From: an uncultured Flavobacteriales bacterium
Lineage (GTDB): Bacteria; Bacteroidota; Bacteroidia; Flavobacteriales; Crocinitomicaceae
Length of the DNA stretch: 58,032 bases
Direction of reading: 5' to 3'
Assembly (NCBI GenBank): GCA_946480085.1
Contig: CAMLHZ010000017.1
Location: forward strand, 1-58,032
Positions 27,201-35,933 of this stretch are shown in pieces (positions within the stretch are counted from its first letter, which is position 1; each line of letters opens with the position of its first letter). Made by a program: the position numbers and the translations under genes. The notes under the pieces were generated by a model, which saw nothing but the letters and a program-made list of their open reading frames with translations, was not told where the DNA came from and ran no database searches.

Positions 27201-27704
27201 CTATTTATAGAAGTACTTTTCAAAAATAGTACTAAAACGCTTCAAGTGAGTCGGAAATTCAACCGTTAAGAACATCAGCTGCCATTGAAGCACATCTTGA
27301 TCTGAACGATTTTTGTAAGTAATCAAATTAGGATACTCAATATAAATTGCCATTTCGTTGTTTACAGAAACATACTTTAAGGCTTTTAAAGGCCTATCAT
27401 TTACAATCATGGTGTGTTCTTGAGAATCCTCCAAAACAAGTTCATATTTCGATGAATCTACCAACTGCCAATTATCCAGAATTTCAAACTCCAATTCAAT
27501 TCTTGTAGCAAGACTGTCGAGCCGTTTTAGTTTAACGGCAGAAACGCAAGTTAATGTATCATTTCCTTTTTGGTAGTAACCTTTTGACGTAAACTGGATA
27601 CGATCAAATCCATTGAAAACGTGTTCACTCTGAGCAAAACAATTCTGAACCAGAAAAATCGGAAGACATACGAGAAAAGAAAACATTAAAAATCGAAACG
27701 TCAT
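27201..27704 (-). CDS. Secreted hypothetical protein, tandem paralog 1
   Basis: 167 residues with a signal peptide ending NCFAQ. Its core (ELEFEILDNWQLVDSSKYELVL ... LKALKYVSVNNEMAIYIEYP ... THLKRFSTIFEKY) parallels the next gene at low identity but constant spacing. Unknown family. It follows the MORN-like gene by about 40 nt, a gap filled by a 7-nt repeat array. Confidence 0.6.
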   Translation of the reverse strand: MTFRFLMFSFLVCLPIFLVQNCFAQSEHVFNGFDRIQFTSKGYYQKGNDTLTCVSAVKLKRLDSLATRIELEFEILDNWQLVDSSKYELVLEDSQEHTMIVNDRPLKALKYVSVNNEMAIYIEYPNLITYKNRSDQDVLQWQLMFLTVEFPTHLKRFSTIFEKYFYK

Positions 27705-27715
27705 TACTGAAATAC

Positions 27716-27743
27716 AATTCGTAATTAGTAATTAATAACTAGT
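27716..27743. repeat. Heptamer array, four units
   Basis: AATTCGT, AATTAGT, AATTAAT, AACTAGT in exact 7-nt register, ending at the stop codon of the MORN-like gene. Confidence 0.75.
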
Positions 27744-28615
27744 TACAGTCCTCCATCAGCAAAGAACTTGCTTTTCTTGTATACGCGTACTTTCAATAGA
27801 ACACCGTCATGATCGTAAAGGAAAACTTTTCCGTCACGCAATTGGCCATTTTCGAAATAACCATCCATCCAGATTTCTCCTGTTTTGGTATACAGTTTAT
27901 TCATTCCGTTCGGTTTGAAATCTAAACCATCTGCCACAATTGGATTCTTTACAAATGGCGCAGCTAATTTATTTACAACGGGCTTAACCACTGAATTCTC
28001 AGCTTTCTTATTAGAATCCGCTTTCTTAGATGGCCTACGAACTTCCAAATAAGCAGCATAAATAGAGTTATACGAATTGTGAAGCCATGTAAAGTCGATT
28101 CTACTTGTCACGTGACTTGTTGTTTCGAAACTTTTTGTATTCCAGAAACGATAGCTATTGTTATGAAACAATTTATTGGTAAAGAAAACTTGTCCTGCAA
28201 TCAAATCTTGATTTTCAAAATTCAACTGACAGGTGTAGAAATTATTTGAAACCCCTACTCTGTTTGTATTCTCTAAAATTCTGGTATTCGCGTTAGCTGA
28301 ACACATTTTTCCTTGTCGGTTGAATCTGAAGTAAGTTCCCGAAGGACGATTATCAGAGTATTCACCAATTAAACGAGGAGTTTGACCATCCTCATAGTAG
28401 TAGATCCAAACACCTTCTTTTCTTCCATTAATGAATTTGCCCTCGCTCACTTTGTGAGGATCGTTTGCACTAACCGCTTCATTCTTTGCATTCAAGTACC
28501 AGATACCAGCACGCTTACCATCCAAAAACTTATTGTGTGCAGATGAGTTTGTACGTGCGTTTAATCCGAAAGATGAAAGCAAAAGTAGTAGTGTCAGTAA
28601 TTGGGTAATCTTCAT
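27743..28615 (-). CDS. Secreted MORN/YwqK-repeat protein
   Basis: 290 residues with an N-terminal signal (MKITQLLTLLLLLSSFGLNA). Residues 28-110 hold MORN-like repeats: DGKRAGIWYLNAKN, EGKFINGRKEGVWIYYYEDG and GEYSDNRPSGTYFRFNRQGK; another pair lies near the C-terminus (WMDGYFENGQLRDGKVFLYDHDG). Such repeats form flat beta sheets and occur in exported Bacteroidota proteins, sometimes called YwqK-type antitoxin repeats. The middle is unassigned. No toxin is seen nearby, so an immunity role is not supported. Confidence 0.75.
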   Translation of the reverse strand: MKITQLLTLLLLLSSFGLNARTNSSAHNKFLDGKRAGIWYLNAKNEAVSANDPHKVSEGKFINGRKEGVWIYYYEDGQTPRLIGEYSDNRPSGTYFRFNRQGKMCSANANTRILENTNRVGVSNNFYTCQLNFENQDLIAGQVFFTNKLFHNNSYRFWNTKSFETTSHVTSRIDFTWLHNSYNSIYAAYLEVRRPSKKADSNKKAENSVVKPVVNKLAAPFVKNPIVADGLDFKPNGMNKLYTKTGEIWMDGYFENGQLRDGKVFLYDHDGVLLKVRVYKKSKFFADGGL

Positions 28616-28746
28616 AGCATTAAGGTAACTACAGTGAATTTACAAGAAAGACTGAATCTACAGCGTGCAAAGCAAAAAATCCCAGTGGCAAATGAACAAC
28701 TTGGCAATCTCATTGAATATTTATTCATTTCAATCCTGTAAAAACA

Positions 28747-28790
28747 AAAATCCCCTGCACTTCGACTACGCTCAGTGACCAGGGGATTTT
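28747..28790. terminator. Terminator with a 22-nt structured loop (after accD)
   Basis: AAAATCCCCTG and CAGGGGATTTT are perfect 11-bp arms. The 22-nt loop holds ACTTCGACTACGCTCAGT, whose ends ACT/AGT pair. The terminator at 56849-56890 carries the same loop element inverted, with the pairing bases changed together to ATC/GAT. It ends the fba-accD transcript on the minus strand and may work both ways. Confidence 0.8.
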
Positions 28791-28808
28791 AAATGATTTA
28801 TTTTAATC

Positions 28809-29654
28809 TTAACTTCTGAACAACTTCAAAGAAAGTCCAAGAGTTTGCTTCAATTCTGTTCTGTTTACGATGTAATCAAGAAAACCGTGCTCCAATACAA
28901 ATTCTGAAGTTTGGAATCCATCTGGTAAATCGCGACCAATGGTTTCTTTCACTACACGTGGACCGGCAAAACCGATCAATGCCTCAGGTTCAGCGATATT
29001 GATATCCCCTAACATTGCAAAAGAAGCAGTTACACCACCCGTTGTAGGATCCGTAAGGAATGAAATGTAAGGTAATTTATGATTTGACAATTGCCCAAGT
29101 TTACCTGAAACTTTCGCCATTTGCATTAAAGAGAATCCGGCTTCCATCATACGCGCACCCCCAGATTTAGAGATGATCATGAATGGTGCTTTCAACTCAA
29201 TTGCTTTATCAATTGCGCGAGCGATTTTCTCACCCATTACTGATCCCATTGATCCTCCAACAAAAGAGAAATCCATTGCAGCAATAACGAAAGGATGTCC
29301 ATCCAAATCACCGTAAGCCGTTCTTACAGCATCTGTCAAACCTGTGCTCTTCTGTGTAGCCTTAATACGATCAGTATATTTTTTTGTATCCGTAAATTCA
29401 AGCGGATCTCCTGAAGTAACTTTTTCGTTCAACTCAGTGTATTTCCCGCCATCGAATAAGATCTGGAAATATTCTTCAGAACCAATCCGTTCATGATTTG
29501 AACAACGATCACAGACATAATTGTTCTTCACCAAATCATCATGTGTGAAAAGTGTTTTACAACGAGAACATTTGTTCCACAATCCTTCCGGTGTTTCTTT
29601 CTTATCTTTTGTTGAGGTAGTAATACCCTCTTTATTTCTTTTAAACCAACTCAT
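28809..29654 (-). CDS. accD: Acetyl-CoA carboxylase carboxyltransferase subunit beta
   Basis: 281 residues. Zinc ribbon at the N-terminus (C29-x2-C32 ... C48-x2-C51), then the crotonase-like carboxyltransferase fold with DFSFVGGSMGSVMGEKIARA, SGGARMMEAGFSLMQMAK and SFLTDPTTGGVTASFAMLGD. With AccA it transfers the carboxyl group to acetyl-CoA in fatty acid synthesis. It follows the aldolase gene by 13 nt in one operon. Confidence 0.96.
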   Translation of the reverse strand: MSWFKRNKEGITTSTKDKKETPEGLWNKCSRCKTLFTHDDLVKNNYVCDRCSNHERIGSEEYFQILFDGGKYTELNEKVTSGDPLEFTDTKKYTDRIKATQKSTGLTDAVRTAYGDLDGHPFVIAAMDFSFVGGSMGSVMGEKIARAIDKAIELKAPFMIISKSGGARMMEAGFSLMQMAKVSGKLGQLSNHKLPYISFLTDPTTGGVTASFAMLGDINIAEPEALIGFAGPRVVKETIGRDLPDGFQTSEFVLEHGFLDYIVNRTELKQTLGLSLKLFRS

Positions 29655-29667
29655 AAGTTCTCCTTAA

Positions 29668-30735
29668 TTATAAAGTACCAACGTTATTCAAATCCTGGAA
29701 TGATTGCTCCAGACGCTTAATGAAAGTCAATTCACCTTCGCGTAACCACTTACGTGGGTCGTAATATTTCTTATTTGGCACATCATCACCTTCAGGGTTT
29801 CCGATTTGCGTTTTCAAATAATCCAATTTTCCTGCAATGTAATCGCGAACACCTTCAGTTAAAGCAAACTGAAGATCAGTATCAATGTTCATTTTAATTA
29901 CACCATAAGAAATTGCTTCTCTGATTTCTTCAACTGTTGATCCTGAACCTCCATGAAAAACAAAATCTACAGGATTATGACCAGTTCCAAATTTCTTTTG
30001 AACGTAATCCTGAGAGTTCAACAAGATCTTCGGAGTTAACTTAACATTTCCCGGTTTGTAAACTCCATGGACATTTCCAAAAGCAGCTGCAATTGTAAAA
30101 CGCGGACTAATTTTCATCAATTCCTCGTATGCATAAGCAACTTCTTCAGGTTGTGTATATAATTTTGACGAATCAACATGAGAGTTATCTACACCATCTT
30201 CTTCACCACCGGTAATACCCAATTCAATTTCAAGCGTCATTCCTATTTTACTCATGCGAGCTAAATATTTCTTACAGATCTCAATATTTTCTTCAATTGG
30301 CTCCTCAGATAAATCTAACATGTGAGAAGAGTACAAAGGTTTTCCTGTTTCAGCAAAGTGTTTTTCACCAGCTGCAATTAAACCATCCATCCAAGGCAAT
30401 AGATTCTTTGCACAATGATCTGTATGCAGAATTACAGAAACGCCATAAGCTTCTGCCATTAAATGAACATGCTTTGCTCCGGAAATTCCACCAACAATTG
30501 CAGCTTTCTCGTCTTTATTAGACAATCCTTTTCCGGCAAAATAATGTGCACCACCATTCGAAAACTGAACAATTACAGGTGAATTCAATTTAGCCGCTGT
30601 TTCTAACACTGCATTTACGGTACTTGTGCTGGTAACATTTACAGCTGGTAACGCAAATCCTTTCTCCTTCGCTAACTTAAAGATTGCCTGAACTTCATCT
30701 CCAGAAGCAACTCCCGGTTTAATTGTATGTGACAT
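29668..30735 (-). CDS. fbaA: Class II fructose-bisphosphate aldolase
   Basis: 355 residues from the ATG at 30735 (a second ATG two codons earlier, at 30741, is possible). Class IIA length and motifs: FALPAVNVTSTSTVNAVLETAA, ILHTDHCAKNLLPW (zinc and catalytic residues), YSSHMLDLSEE, GITGGEEDGVDN, FHGGSGST and KMNIDTDLQFA. Glycolysis and gluconeogenesis. Driven by a good promoter at 30777-30806 and co-transcribed with accD. Confidence 0.95.
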   Translation of the reverse strand: MSHTIKPGVASGDEVQAIFKLAKEKGFALPAVNVTSTSTVNAVLETAAKLNSPVIVQFSNGGAHYFAGKGLSNKDEKAAIVGGISGAKHVHLMAEAYGVSVILHTDHCAKNLLPWMDGLIAAGEKHFAETGKPLYSSHMLDLSEEPIEENIEICKKYLARMSKIGMTLEIELGITGGEEDGVDNSHVDSSKLYTQPEEVAYAYEELMKISPRFTIAAAFGNVHGVYKPGNVKLTPKILLNSQDYVQKKFGTGHNPVDFVFHGGSGSTVEEIREAISYGVIKMNIDTDLQFALTEGVRDYIAGKLDYLKTQIGNPEGDDVPNKKYYDPRKWLREGELTFIKRLEQSFQDLNNVGTL

Positions 30736-30776
30736 TATCATTTAATTTTAATCGACCTTCAGCGGTTGACAGTCGG

Positions 30777-30806
30777 CAAAGTTAATGAAATTCACTTTGC
30801 GTCAAA
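30777..30806 (-). promoter_or_regulatory. Promoter of the fba-accD operon
   Basis: TTTG (30806-30803), 18 nt, TAACTTTG (30784-30777) on the minus strand: same layout and spacing as the rpsO promoter. Predicted leader about 35 nt. Confidence 0.72.
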
Positions 30807-30834
30807 ATATGTGAAAGAAGAAATATGCATCAAA

Positions 30835-30921
30835 AGTTGAGTTCAATCTTGTTCAAAAGATGAAAAGGTTCAAATACTAATTAACATGTATTAAACCTTT
30901 AAACGCTTGAACTTTTTAAAG
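30835..30921. repeat. Palindromic 8-9-nt repeat region (GTTCAAA family)
   Basis: The left part has units ending in GTTCAA; the right part has TAAACCTT, TAAACGCT, TGAACTTTT. The halves are roughly complementary. This fills the gap between tamL and the aldolase promoter. More degenerate than the copies at 6289-6324 and 38257-38301. Confidence 0.5.
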
Positions 30922-30935
30922 TATTTTACCTTTTT

Positions 30936-33900
30936 CTAGAATGGAACACCTATACCGACATGAAGATGGGGTCGGAAAGGCTGTCGTTGAAATTTATCCA
31001 AAACCTCCTTATAATTGGGTCCATAAATAGTAGATGCCAATGTAGTATATGAGGTTGGTTTATGGAATATCCAGTTGGAGCCAGGAGGAAACGTAGGATT
31101 ATAAATCGGAATACCAATGTCAATTCTAAAGATGAAAAAGTCGAAATCCAATCGCAAACCGTAACCAGCACCAATTGCGAGCTGCTTGTACCAATTATTA
31201 GAAATCTGGCTGCCCGGACGTAAACTATCGTTTCGATATGTCCACGTATTTCCAAGATCAACAAATAGTGCATGATTGATAATTCCACCAGCACCAAAAC
31301 GGAATTCTAATGACGTTTGCGCTCTAACGTCTCCAATTTGTGTTTTTACCGCGTTGGAATCCAGTAGTGACAAATAAGTTCCCGGTCCAAGTTGTCTTGG
31401 CTCCCAACCTCTTACATCATTGGCTCCACCACTGGAGAATGAATAATCATATGGCAGGGAAGTTGGTGAGTTGTTATATGGCAAACCTGCACCAAACATA
31501 GCTCGATACGCTAAACTCACATGCTTTTTGATCTTATACAAAGCGATGAACTTCGTATCAAAAATAAAGAACTGCGAGAATGGAACATTCAACAATAACC
31601 TTCGTCCATTGGCATTCGTATCGGCATCTTTTCCAGCAATCAATGACGCAATTCCTCCAACATGAGCTACGCTACCATTGAAGGTCCAAGTTAATTTCTT
31701 CGGTTTATCGTCAGTTACAGTCGTAAAGGTGTAATTCACTCGTGCATCTTCCCAAATCAATTGATTACTATAGGCGTTTTGCAAGAATTGATCTTTTAGC
31801 TTATTGATACGCTCCTCAAATGCAGGTGTTTTTTCAATAGAAACAAACTTTATAGCCGGAGGAATAAGTGCACCAACGGCTAGTTGTTGTTTCTTTCCTG
31901 TTCCGGGGGAAAAATTGTACATCCATCCCAATTGGAATAAGTTTCGGGTAAAATCGACACGTTTTTGATAGTTGTATGAAGCTGAAACTTCAGTCCTTGG
32001 TCGCTGACGTTTCCCCATTTGTGTTACACGGAGATATGGAAATGCACCCGGAATATCCAGTTTCAATGTTGGAGCAACTTCAATAGTATTGAAGAACGGT
32101 TGTTTTTCATCAGATTGAACGATAGTCGAATTCTGATCAAAACCACTTTCAAAGGAAAAACTGGTTTTTGTTCCGGTTCTGAACAAGTTTGTTGTTGAAT
32201 AGTTTACTGCACCGCTAATACCAAGGAATCCGTTAACATGCGTAGCCTTAGGCTGAAAACTAAAGGCTTGTCGTGTTGAAGGAACCAAATAATAATCTAC
32301 ATATAACACAGCACTTCCCGGATTCGATTCTTTTACTTGTAAATCCACCTCACTGAACAATCCCAATTGCTGCATACGGGTATAAGATCTTTCAATGTAG
32401 TATTGTTTGAAATAGTTATCCGCTTCCAGATAATTCTGACATTCGATCAATCCCGGATTCACAAATAATTCACCATTATAATGAAAAGTTGCTACTCTAT
32501 ATGGATCTGGTGCGATAGAATCTTTGTATCCGCCAAAAATCGATTTATTTACCTTACTCTTATAAACAGTCAGTTTTTTGTCATTACCGTCCTCCTTGTT
32601 TTCTACTTTTTTAAGGAGTTCGTCATAAACATAGGTGTTTATGGTAGGGTAATTTTTATATTTCTGTTTTTTAATATCCTTCAGAGCCGTTGTATCATAA
32701 CCTTGAGCTGCTAAAAGTGACCAATAACCATCTGTATAGGTTGTATCGGAAATGTGGAAATTCACTTTCTTGATCATCGCCTCTTGAAACTCCACTTGTT
32801 TCGTGTTTCCGCTATCGTCCTGAACCAAACGCTTAGAGAATCCAATGGTTAATTTCATTCGATTAGGTCCTGAGTTTCGCACTCTGGCAGTATCTACAAT
32901 GAAATAAACGTTCTGCTCTGTAAAACCGTAATATTTGTATTCGGTCATCGTACTCGCTATTTCATAGCGGTAAGCGTCCAATTTAAAAGCATCAAATGGT
33001 ATCAAAATATCGTGGTGATCTTTCAGATGAGCTCGTATTGGAGCATTCAATCCACCGGCATCATCTTTTTCAAGAAACTTTCTTGTGTAAACACTCAAAA
33101 GTCCGCTATTATCTGTTTTGATAACTACGGTATCAATGTAAAATCTTGGTCCTGTAACAATTTTATACTCTGCACGAATTTGCTTTGGCTTCAAAGCCTT
33201 TCCTTTAGTGTTGGTATAAACCATTTTACCTGTAACTGTTCCATAGTAAAAACCTTTCGCTTTTAAGAACGCTTTCATTTGCGTCAATGTTCGCGACATA
33301 GCTGCAGTATCAGCAATTACAGGAGCCTCACCAAACTTGTATTTTGCTCTGTATTTCGATCCTAAACGAACATTCAATGTGTCTTTATACTTATTGATGA
33401 CACGATTCTTAGGCTTATACATGGGAACGGTGTCCAACAATTCCGGAACATAAGGAAAATAGGTATGCGGACGTTTTCTTTTTAAGATAACATGTCCTTT
33501 CTTATCCTTGTATTTCTCTTGCTTTTCGAGTAATCTCTTATTGCGATCGTTCAGGCGGTTTTGTCGTCTTTCATTTACCTTTTTTGCTTTGGCAATACGC
33601 TTTGCATTTTTCTTTCTAATTTTCGCCTCGTCTTTCGCAAACTTCTTATTTGCTTTGTCTTTTCTCTTCTTATTTTTTCGGGCATCTCTTTTAGCCAGTC
33701 TCGCGTTCTTATTTTTCCATCTGGTCGTGATCCTGTTTTGCTGCTCAACTACTTTTATCGAGTCAACACGATTATAAGAACGTAAACGTAATTTCGATTG
33801 ATTGGGCTGCTGACGAACTACGCTGGCAATTTCATCAACAATAAATTGATTGGAATCAGCAGTAATACTGTTCTCTATCAACAAGTCCTGACCATCTTTA

Positions 33901-34001
33901 ACATTGTAGGTTAACTTACGTCCCCAATGACAAGAAGCCAAAACCAGCAACATCAAAAAGATGGTTGAAGGATATGAATATTTGAAAAATCGTTTCTTCA
34001 T
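30936..34001 (-). CDS. tamL: TamL: BamA/TamA-family outer membrane assembly lipoprotein, with a basic insert
   Basis: 1021 residues. Signal peptide with lipobox LASC (C24), which distinguishes TamL from BamA. POTRA-like segments follow (FGEAPVIADTAAMSRTLTQMKAFLKAKGFYYGTV and later), then an Omp85 barrel with NDVRGWEPRQLGPGTYLSL and a C-terminal aromatic end (HVGIGVPF). It assembles outer membrane proteins together with TamB. Odd: residues 94-179 form a very basic helical insert, 40 Lys or Arg out of 86, not known to me from TamL of relatives. A near-leaderless promoter lies at 34009-34016. Confidence 0.87.
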   Translation of the reverse strand: MKKRFFKYSYPSTIFLMLLVLASCHWGRKLTYNVKDGQDLLIENSITADSNQFIVDEIASVVRQQPNQSKLRLRSYNRVDSIKVVEQQNRITTRWKNKNARLAKRDARKNKKRKDKANKKFAKDEAKIRKKNAKRIAKAKKVNERRQNRLNDRNKRLLEKQEKYKDKKGHVILKRKRPHTYFPYVPELLDTVPMYKPKNRVINKYKDTLNVRLGSKYRAKYKFGEAPVIADTAAMSRTLTQMKAFLKAKGFYYGTVTGKMVYTNTKGKALKPKQIRAEYKIVTGPRFYIDTVVIKTDNSGLLSVYTRKFLEKDDAGGLNAPIRAHLKDHHDILIPFDAFKLDAYRYEIASTMTEYKYYGFTEQNVYFIVDTARVRNSGPNRMKLTIGFSKRLVQDDSGNTKQVEFQEAMIKKVNFHISDTTYTDGYWSLLAAQGYDTTALKDIKKQKYKNYPTINTYVYDELLKKVENKEDGNDKKLTVYKSKVNKSIFGGYKDSIAPDPYRVATFHYNGELFVNPGLIECQNYLEADNYFKQYYIERSYTRMQQLGLFSEVDLQVKESNPGSAVLYVDYYLVPSTRQAFSFQPKATHVNGFLGISGAVNYSTTNLFRTGTKTSFSFESGFDQNSTIVQSDEKQPFFNTIEVAPTLKLDIPGAFPYLRVTQMGKRQRPRTEVSASYNYQKRVDFTRNLFQLGWMYNFSPGTGKKQQLAVGALIPPAIKFVSIEKTPAFEERINKLKDQFLQNAYSNQLIWEDARVNYTFTTVTDDKPKKLTWTFNGSVAHVGGIASLIAGKDADTNANGRRLLLNVPFSQFFIFDTKFIALYKIKKHVSLAYRAMFGAGLPYNNSPTSLPYDYSFSSGGANDVRGWEPRQLGPGTYLSLLDSNAVKTQIGDVRAQTSLEFRFGAGGIINHALFVDLGNTWTYRNDSLRPGSQISNNWYKQLAIGAGYGLRLDFDFFIFRIDIGIPIYNPTFPPGSNWIFHKPTSYTTLASTIYGPNYKEVLDKFQRQPFRPHLHVGIGVPF

Positions 34002-34008
34002 TCAACAA

Positions 34009-34016
34009 CAAAAATA
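34009..34016 (-). promoter_or_regulatory. -7 box for tamL
   Basis: TATTTTTG on the minus strand ends eight bases before the tamL ATG, again implying a very short or absent leader. No matching -33 element seen. Confidence 0.4.
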
Positions 34017-34058
34017 ACAAAGCTGACTTGATTCCATTCTACTTAATCACTAAATTGG

Positions 34059-34066
34059 TATGTTTG
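34059..34066 (+). promoter_or_regulatory. -7 box for the SpoU methyltransferase
   Basis: TATGTTTG is an exact TAnnTTTG match ten bases before the GTG start at 34077. The leader would be only a few bases long. Confidence 0.5.
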
Positions 34067-34076
34067 AATTAAAAAA

Positions 34077-34805
34077 GTGGAATTTCTTACCAAAGCACGT
34101 ATTAAATGGGTCAACTCCCTGCATCACAAAAAAACGCGTGATACGGAGAAATGTTTTGTAGTTGAAGGCGAAAAAATGGTTCTGGAAGGACTTGAATATT
34201 TTGGAGATCATTTACTTCATCTTTATGCTCTAAATACTCACTTTGAAGAAATTCCTAAAGAATTTCACCGTCAAACCGTAATGGTAAATGAACGGGAATT
34301 AGGTCAGCTCTCCGAATTAAAAACACCGAATAAATTTGTAGCGGTATTTCGCAAACCGGCTCCGATTGAACAAATAGAAAATTTCACCATTGTTTTGGAT
34401 GGCGTTCAGGATCCCGGGAATATGGGAACCATTATGCGTCTGGCTGATTGGTATAATATCAAGAATATTGTCTGCTCGCCCGATACTGTTGACGTTTACA
34501 ATTCAAAAGTGGTTCAGGCTTCAATGGGTGCCATTTTCAGAATCGACGTTCAATACACCAACCTCCTTACATTTCTTGAAGAAGCAGATCGTCCAATTTA
34601 CGGCGCACTTTTGAACGGAAACAACTACAGAGAAATCGAATATGCTAAAAATGGCATTTTAGTAATGGGAAATGAAGGCTCCGGAATTCGACCTGAAATT
34701 CAAACTTTGATTAATACTGCTGTCACTATTCCAAGATACGGAAAAGCAGAATCGCTGAATGTTGGAACAGCTACTGCAATACTTCTGGCAGAAATCATCA
34801 GATAA
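34077..34805 (+). CDS. SpoU/TrmH-family RNA 2'-O-ribose methyltransferase, GTG start
   Basis: 242 residues. The N-terminal substrate-binding part (KARIKWVNSLHHKKTRDTEKCFVVEGEKMV) is of the RlmB/TrmH kind. The trefoil-knot motifs are all present: motif 1 VLDGVQDPGNMGTIMR, motif 2 LVMGNEGSGIRPE, motif 3 IPRYGKAESLNVGTATAI. It methylates a ribose in rRNA or tRNA; the exact site cannot be told from sequence. Starts at GTG 34077, since an earlier TTG is followed by a stop. Divergent from tamL. Confidence 0.9.
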   Translation: MEFLTKARIKWVNSLHHKKTRDTEKCFVVEGEKMVLEGLEYFGDHLLHLYALNTHFEEIPKEFHRQTVMVNERELGQLSELKTPNKFVAVFRKPAPIEQIENFTIVLDGVQDPGNMGTIMRLADWYNIKNIVCSPDTVDVYNSKVVQASMGAIFRIDVQYTNLLTFLEEADRPIYGALLNGNNYREIEYAKNGILVMGNEGSGIRPEIQTLINTAVTIPRYGKAESLNVGTATAILLAEIIR

Positions 34806-34832
34806 TTCTCAATTCCAAAATTGTGAATTCTA
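34804..34832. repeat. Heptamer array with one slip, inverted halves
   Basis: AATTCTC, AATTCCA, one extra A, AATTGTG, AATTCTA. AATTCTCAATT and AATTGTGAATT are near-complementary, giving a hairpin just after the methyltransferase stop. Confidence 0.55.
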
Positions 34833-34937
34833 AAAACAAAGGATTTGAACTTATCTTTCTGACTTCTTTACAATTTAATCCAAAAATTCTGTAACTGACT
34901 CTTAGGGCTTATGTCGTAACATAGCGAAAAGAAAGCT

Positions 34938-35465
34938 ATGAACAGGTTTTGTATCCTCATTATCGTGGCATTTAATTCGTATTTTATGAATGCACAACAA
35001 ACTGAAATTATTGACCCAATCAAATATCAGGGTTATTGGTATGTCATTGGTTTTAAACCCAGTTTTCTGGACAAGAACTGGATCAATACCAAAGAAAACT
35101 ATACCTGGGACGAAAAAAACGGATTCTTTGATGTTGTTGCCACCTACCAGAAAAAATCAGGAGGAAAAGTTAAAACCGCCAAGGAAAAGGTCATTCCTGT
35201 CGCAGATAGTAATTACACACAATGGATTGCGCGCATCTGGCTGCTCATTCATGCTGAATACAACATTTATAAAATCGCAGACGATTATTCTTACGTGGTC
35301 GTTGGACATTCAAAACAGAAATACCTGTATATCATGGCGCGAAAACCTGAAATGGACGAAAATCTTTACAGGGAATTGGTCGATTTTGCAGTGAAACTGG
35401 GGTATAAAAAAGAGGATATTGTGAAACACATTCAAACAAGTCAAAAAGCAAAAGTCAAAAGTTAA
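34938..35465 (+). CDS. Lipocalin (Blc-like)
   Basis: 175 residues with a signal peptide ending MNAQ. Bacterial lipocalin signatures: the GxW-type KYQGYWYVIGFKPSF strand at the start, DDYSYVVVGHSKQKYLYIMARKPEMDENLYRELVDFAVKLGYKKEDI near the end. Blc proteins bind lysophospholipids or other lipids in the outer envelope. No Cys lipobox, so probably periplasmic. Its last codons, K-V-K-S and the stop, fall in a heptamer array that also ends the gene at 35943. Confidence 0.85.
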   Translation: MNRFCILIIVAFNSYFMNAQQTEIIDPIKYQGYWYVIGFKPSFLDKNWINTKENYTWDEKNGFFDVVATYQKKSGGKVKTAKEKVIPVADSNYTQWIARIWLLIHAEYNIYKIADDYSYVVVGHSKQKYLYIMARKPEMDENLYRELVDFAVKLGYKKEDIVKHIQTSQKAKVKS

Positions 35466-35470
35466 AATCT
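35450..35470. repeat. AAAAGTY heptamers at the lipocalin 3' end
   Basis: AAAAGTC, AAAAGTT, AAAATCT in 7-nt register. They encode the last four residues and the stop of the lipocalin. Confidence 0.6.
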
Positions 35471-35478
35471 ATTCAGTT

Positions 35479-35841
35479 TTAATAATTTGATTTTTTTGAA
35501 CTTATTATCATCGCACTTAATATTCGAAGCAATTCTCTGGATTCATTAAGTATTGGAGAGACCGAATCTTTATGAGCAGGAAATATTTCTTCAATGATTT
35601 CAAGCCAATACGACGTTTCATCACATTCTTTCTGAGCAATACTTAATTTATGAATAAAATCCTTACTACTCTGAGCATGCCTTGATTCTCGGACGTTTGC
35701 TCCAACAGATGTTGAGGAGCGAATCAGTTGTTTTGTAAGAATATATTCCTTTTCGGATTTCTGAAATGAATGACAAAAGCGGATAGTGGCAATTGCAAAA
35801 TTGAAAGTTCTTTTTTTGATATCGAATTCTTGAATGATCAT
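35479..35841 (-). CDS. Four-helix-bundle protein (23S IVS-type, TIGR02436)
   Basis: 120 residues. RSSTSVGANVRESRHAQSSKDFIHKLSIAQKECDETSYWLEII is the unmistakable signature of this family, first seen inside intervening sequences of spirochaete 23S rRNA genes and now common as stand-alone genes in Bacteroidota. Function unknown. No rRNA is near. It converges with the lipocalin and is preceded by a 100-bp gap with no clear promoter. Confidence 0.9.
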   Translation of the reverse strand: MIIQEFDIKKRTFNFAIATIRFCHSFQKSEKEYILTKQLIRSSTSVGANVRESRHAQSSKDFIHKLSIAQKECDETSYWLEIIEEIFPAHKDSVSPILNESRELLRILSAMIISSKKSNY

Positions 35842-35933
35842 AAGTCAATTTGAATAGGTTCTACTTAAGATAACCAAAAAGATCATTTGATTCAACTCTT
35901 TTTAGTCGAAATAATTCAATTAACACAGAACAG

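Noticed and set aside
27743..28615. MORN/YwqK protein considered as an antitoxin
   Set aside because: It has a signal peptide and no toxin-like partner in the operon.
35479..35841. Possible hint of an rRNA intervening sequence from the four-helix-bundle protein
   Set aside because: No 23S sequence surrounds it; in this phylum the family is commonly free-standing.
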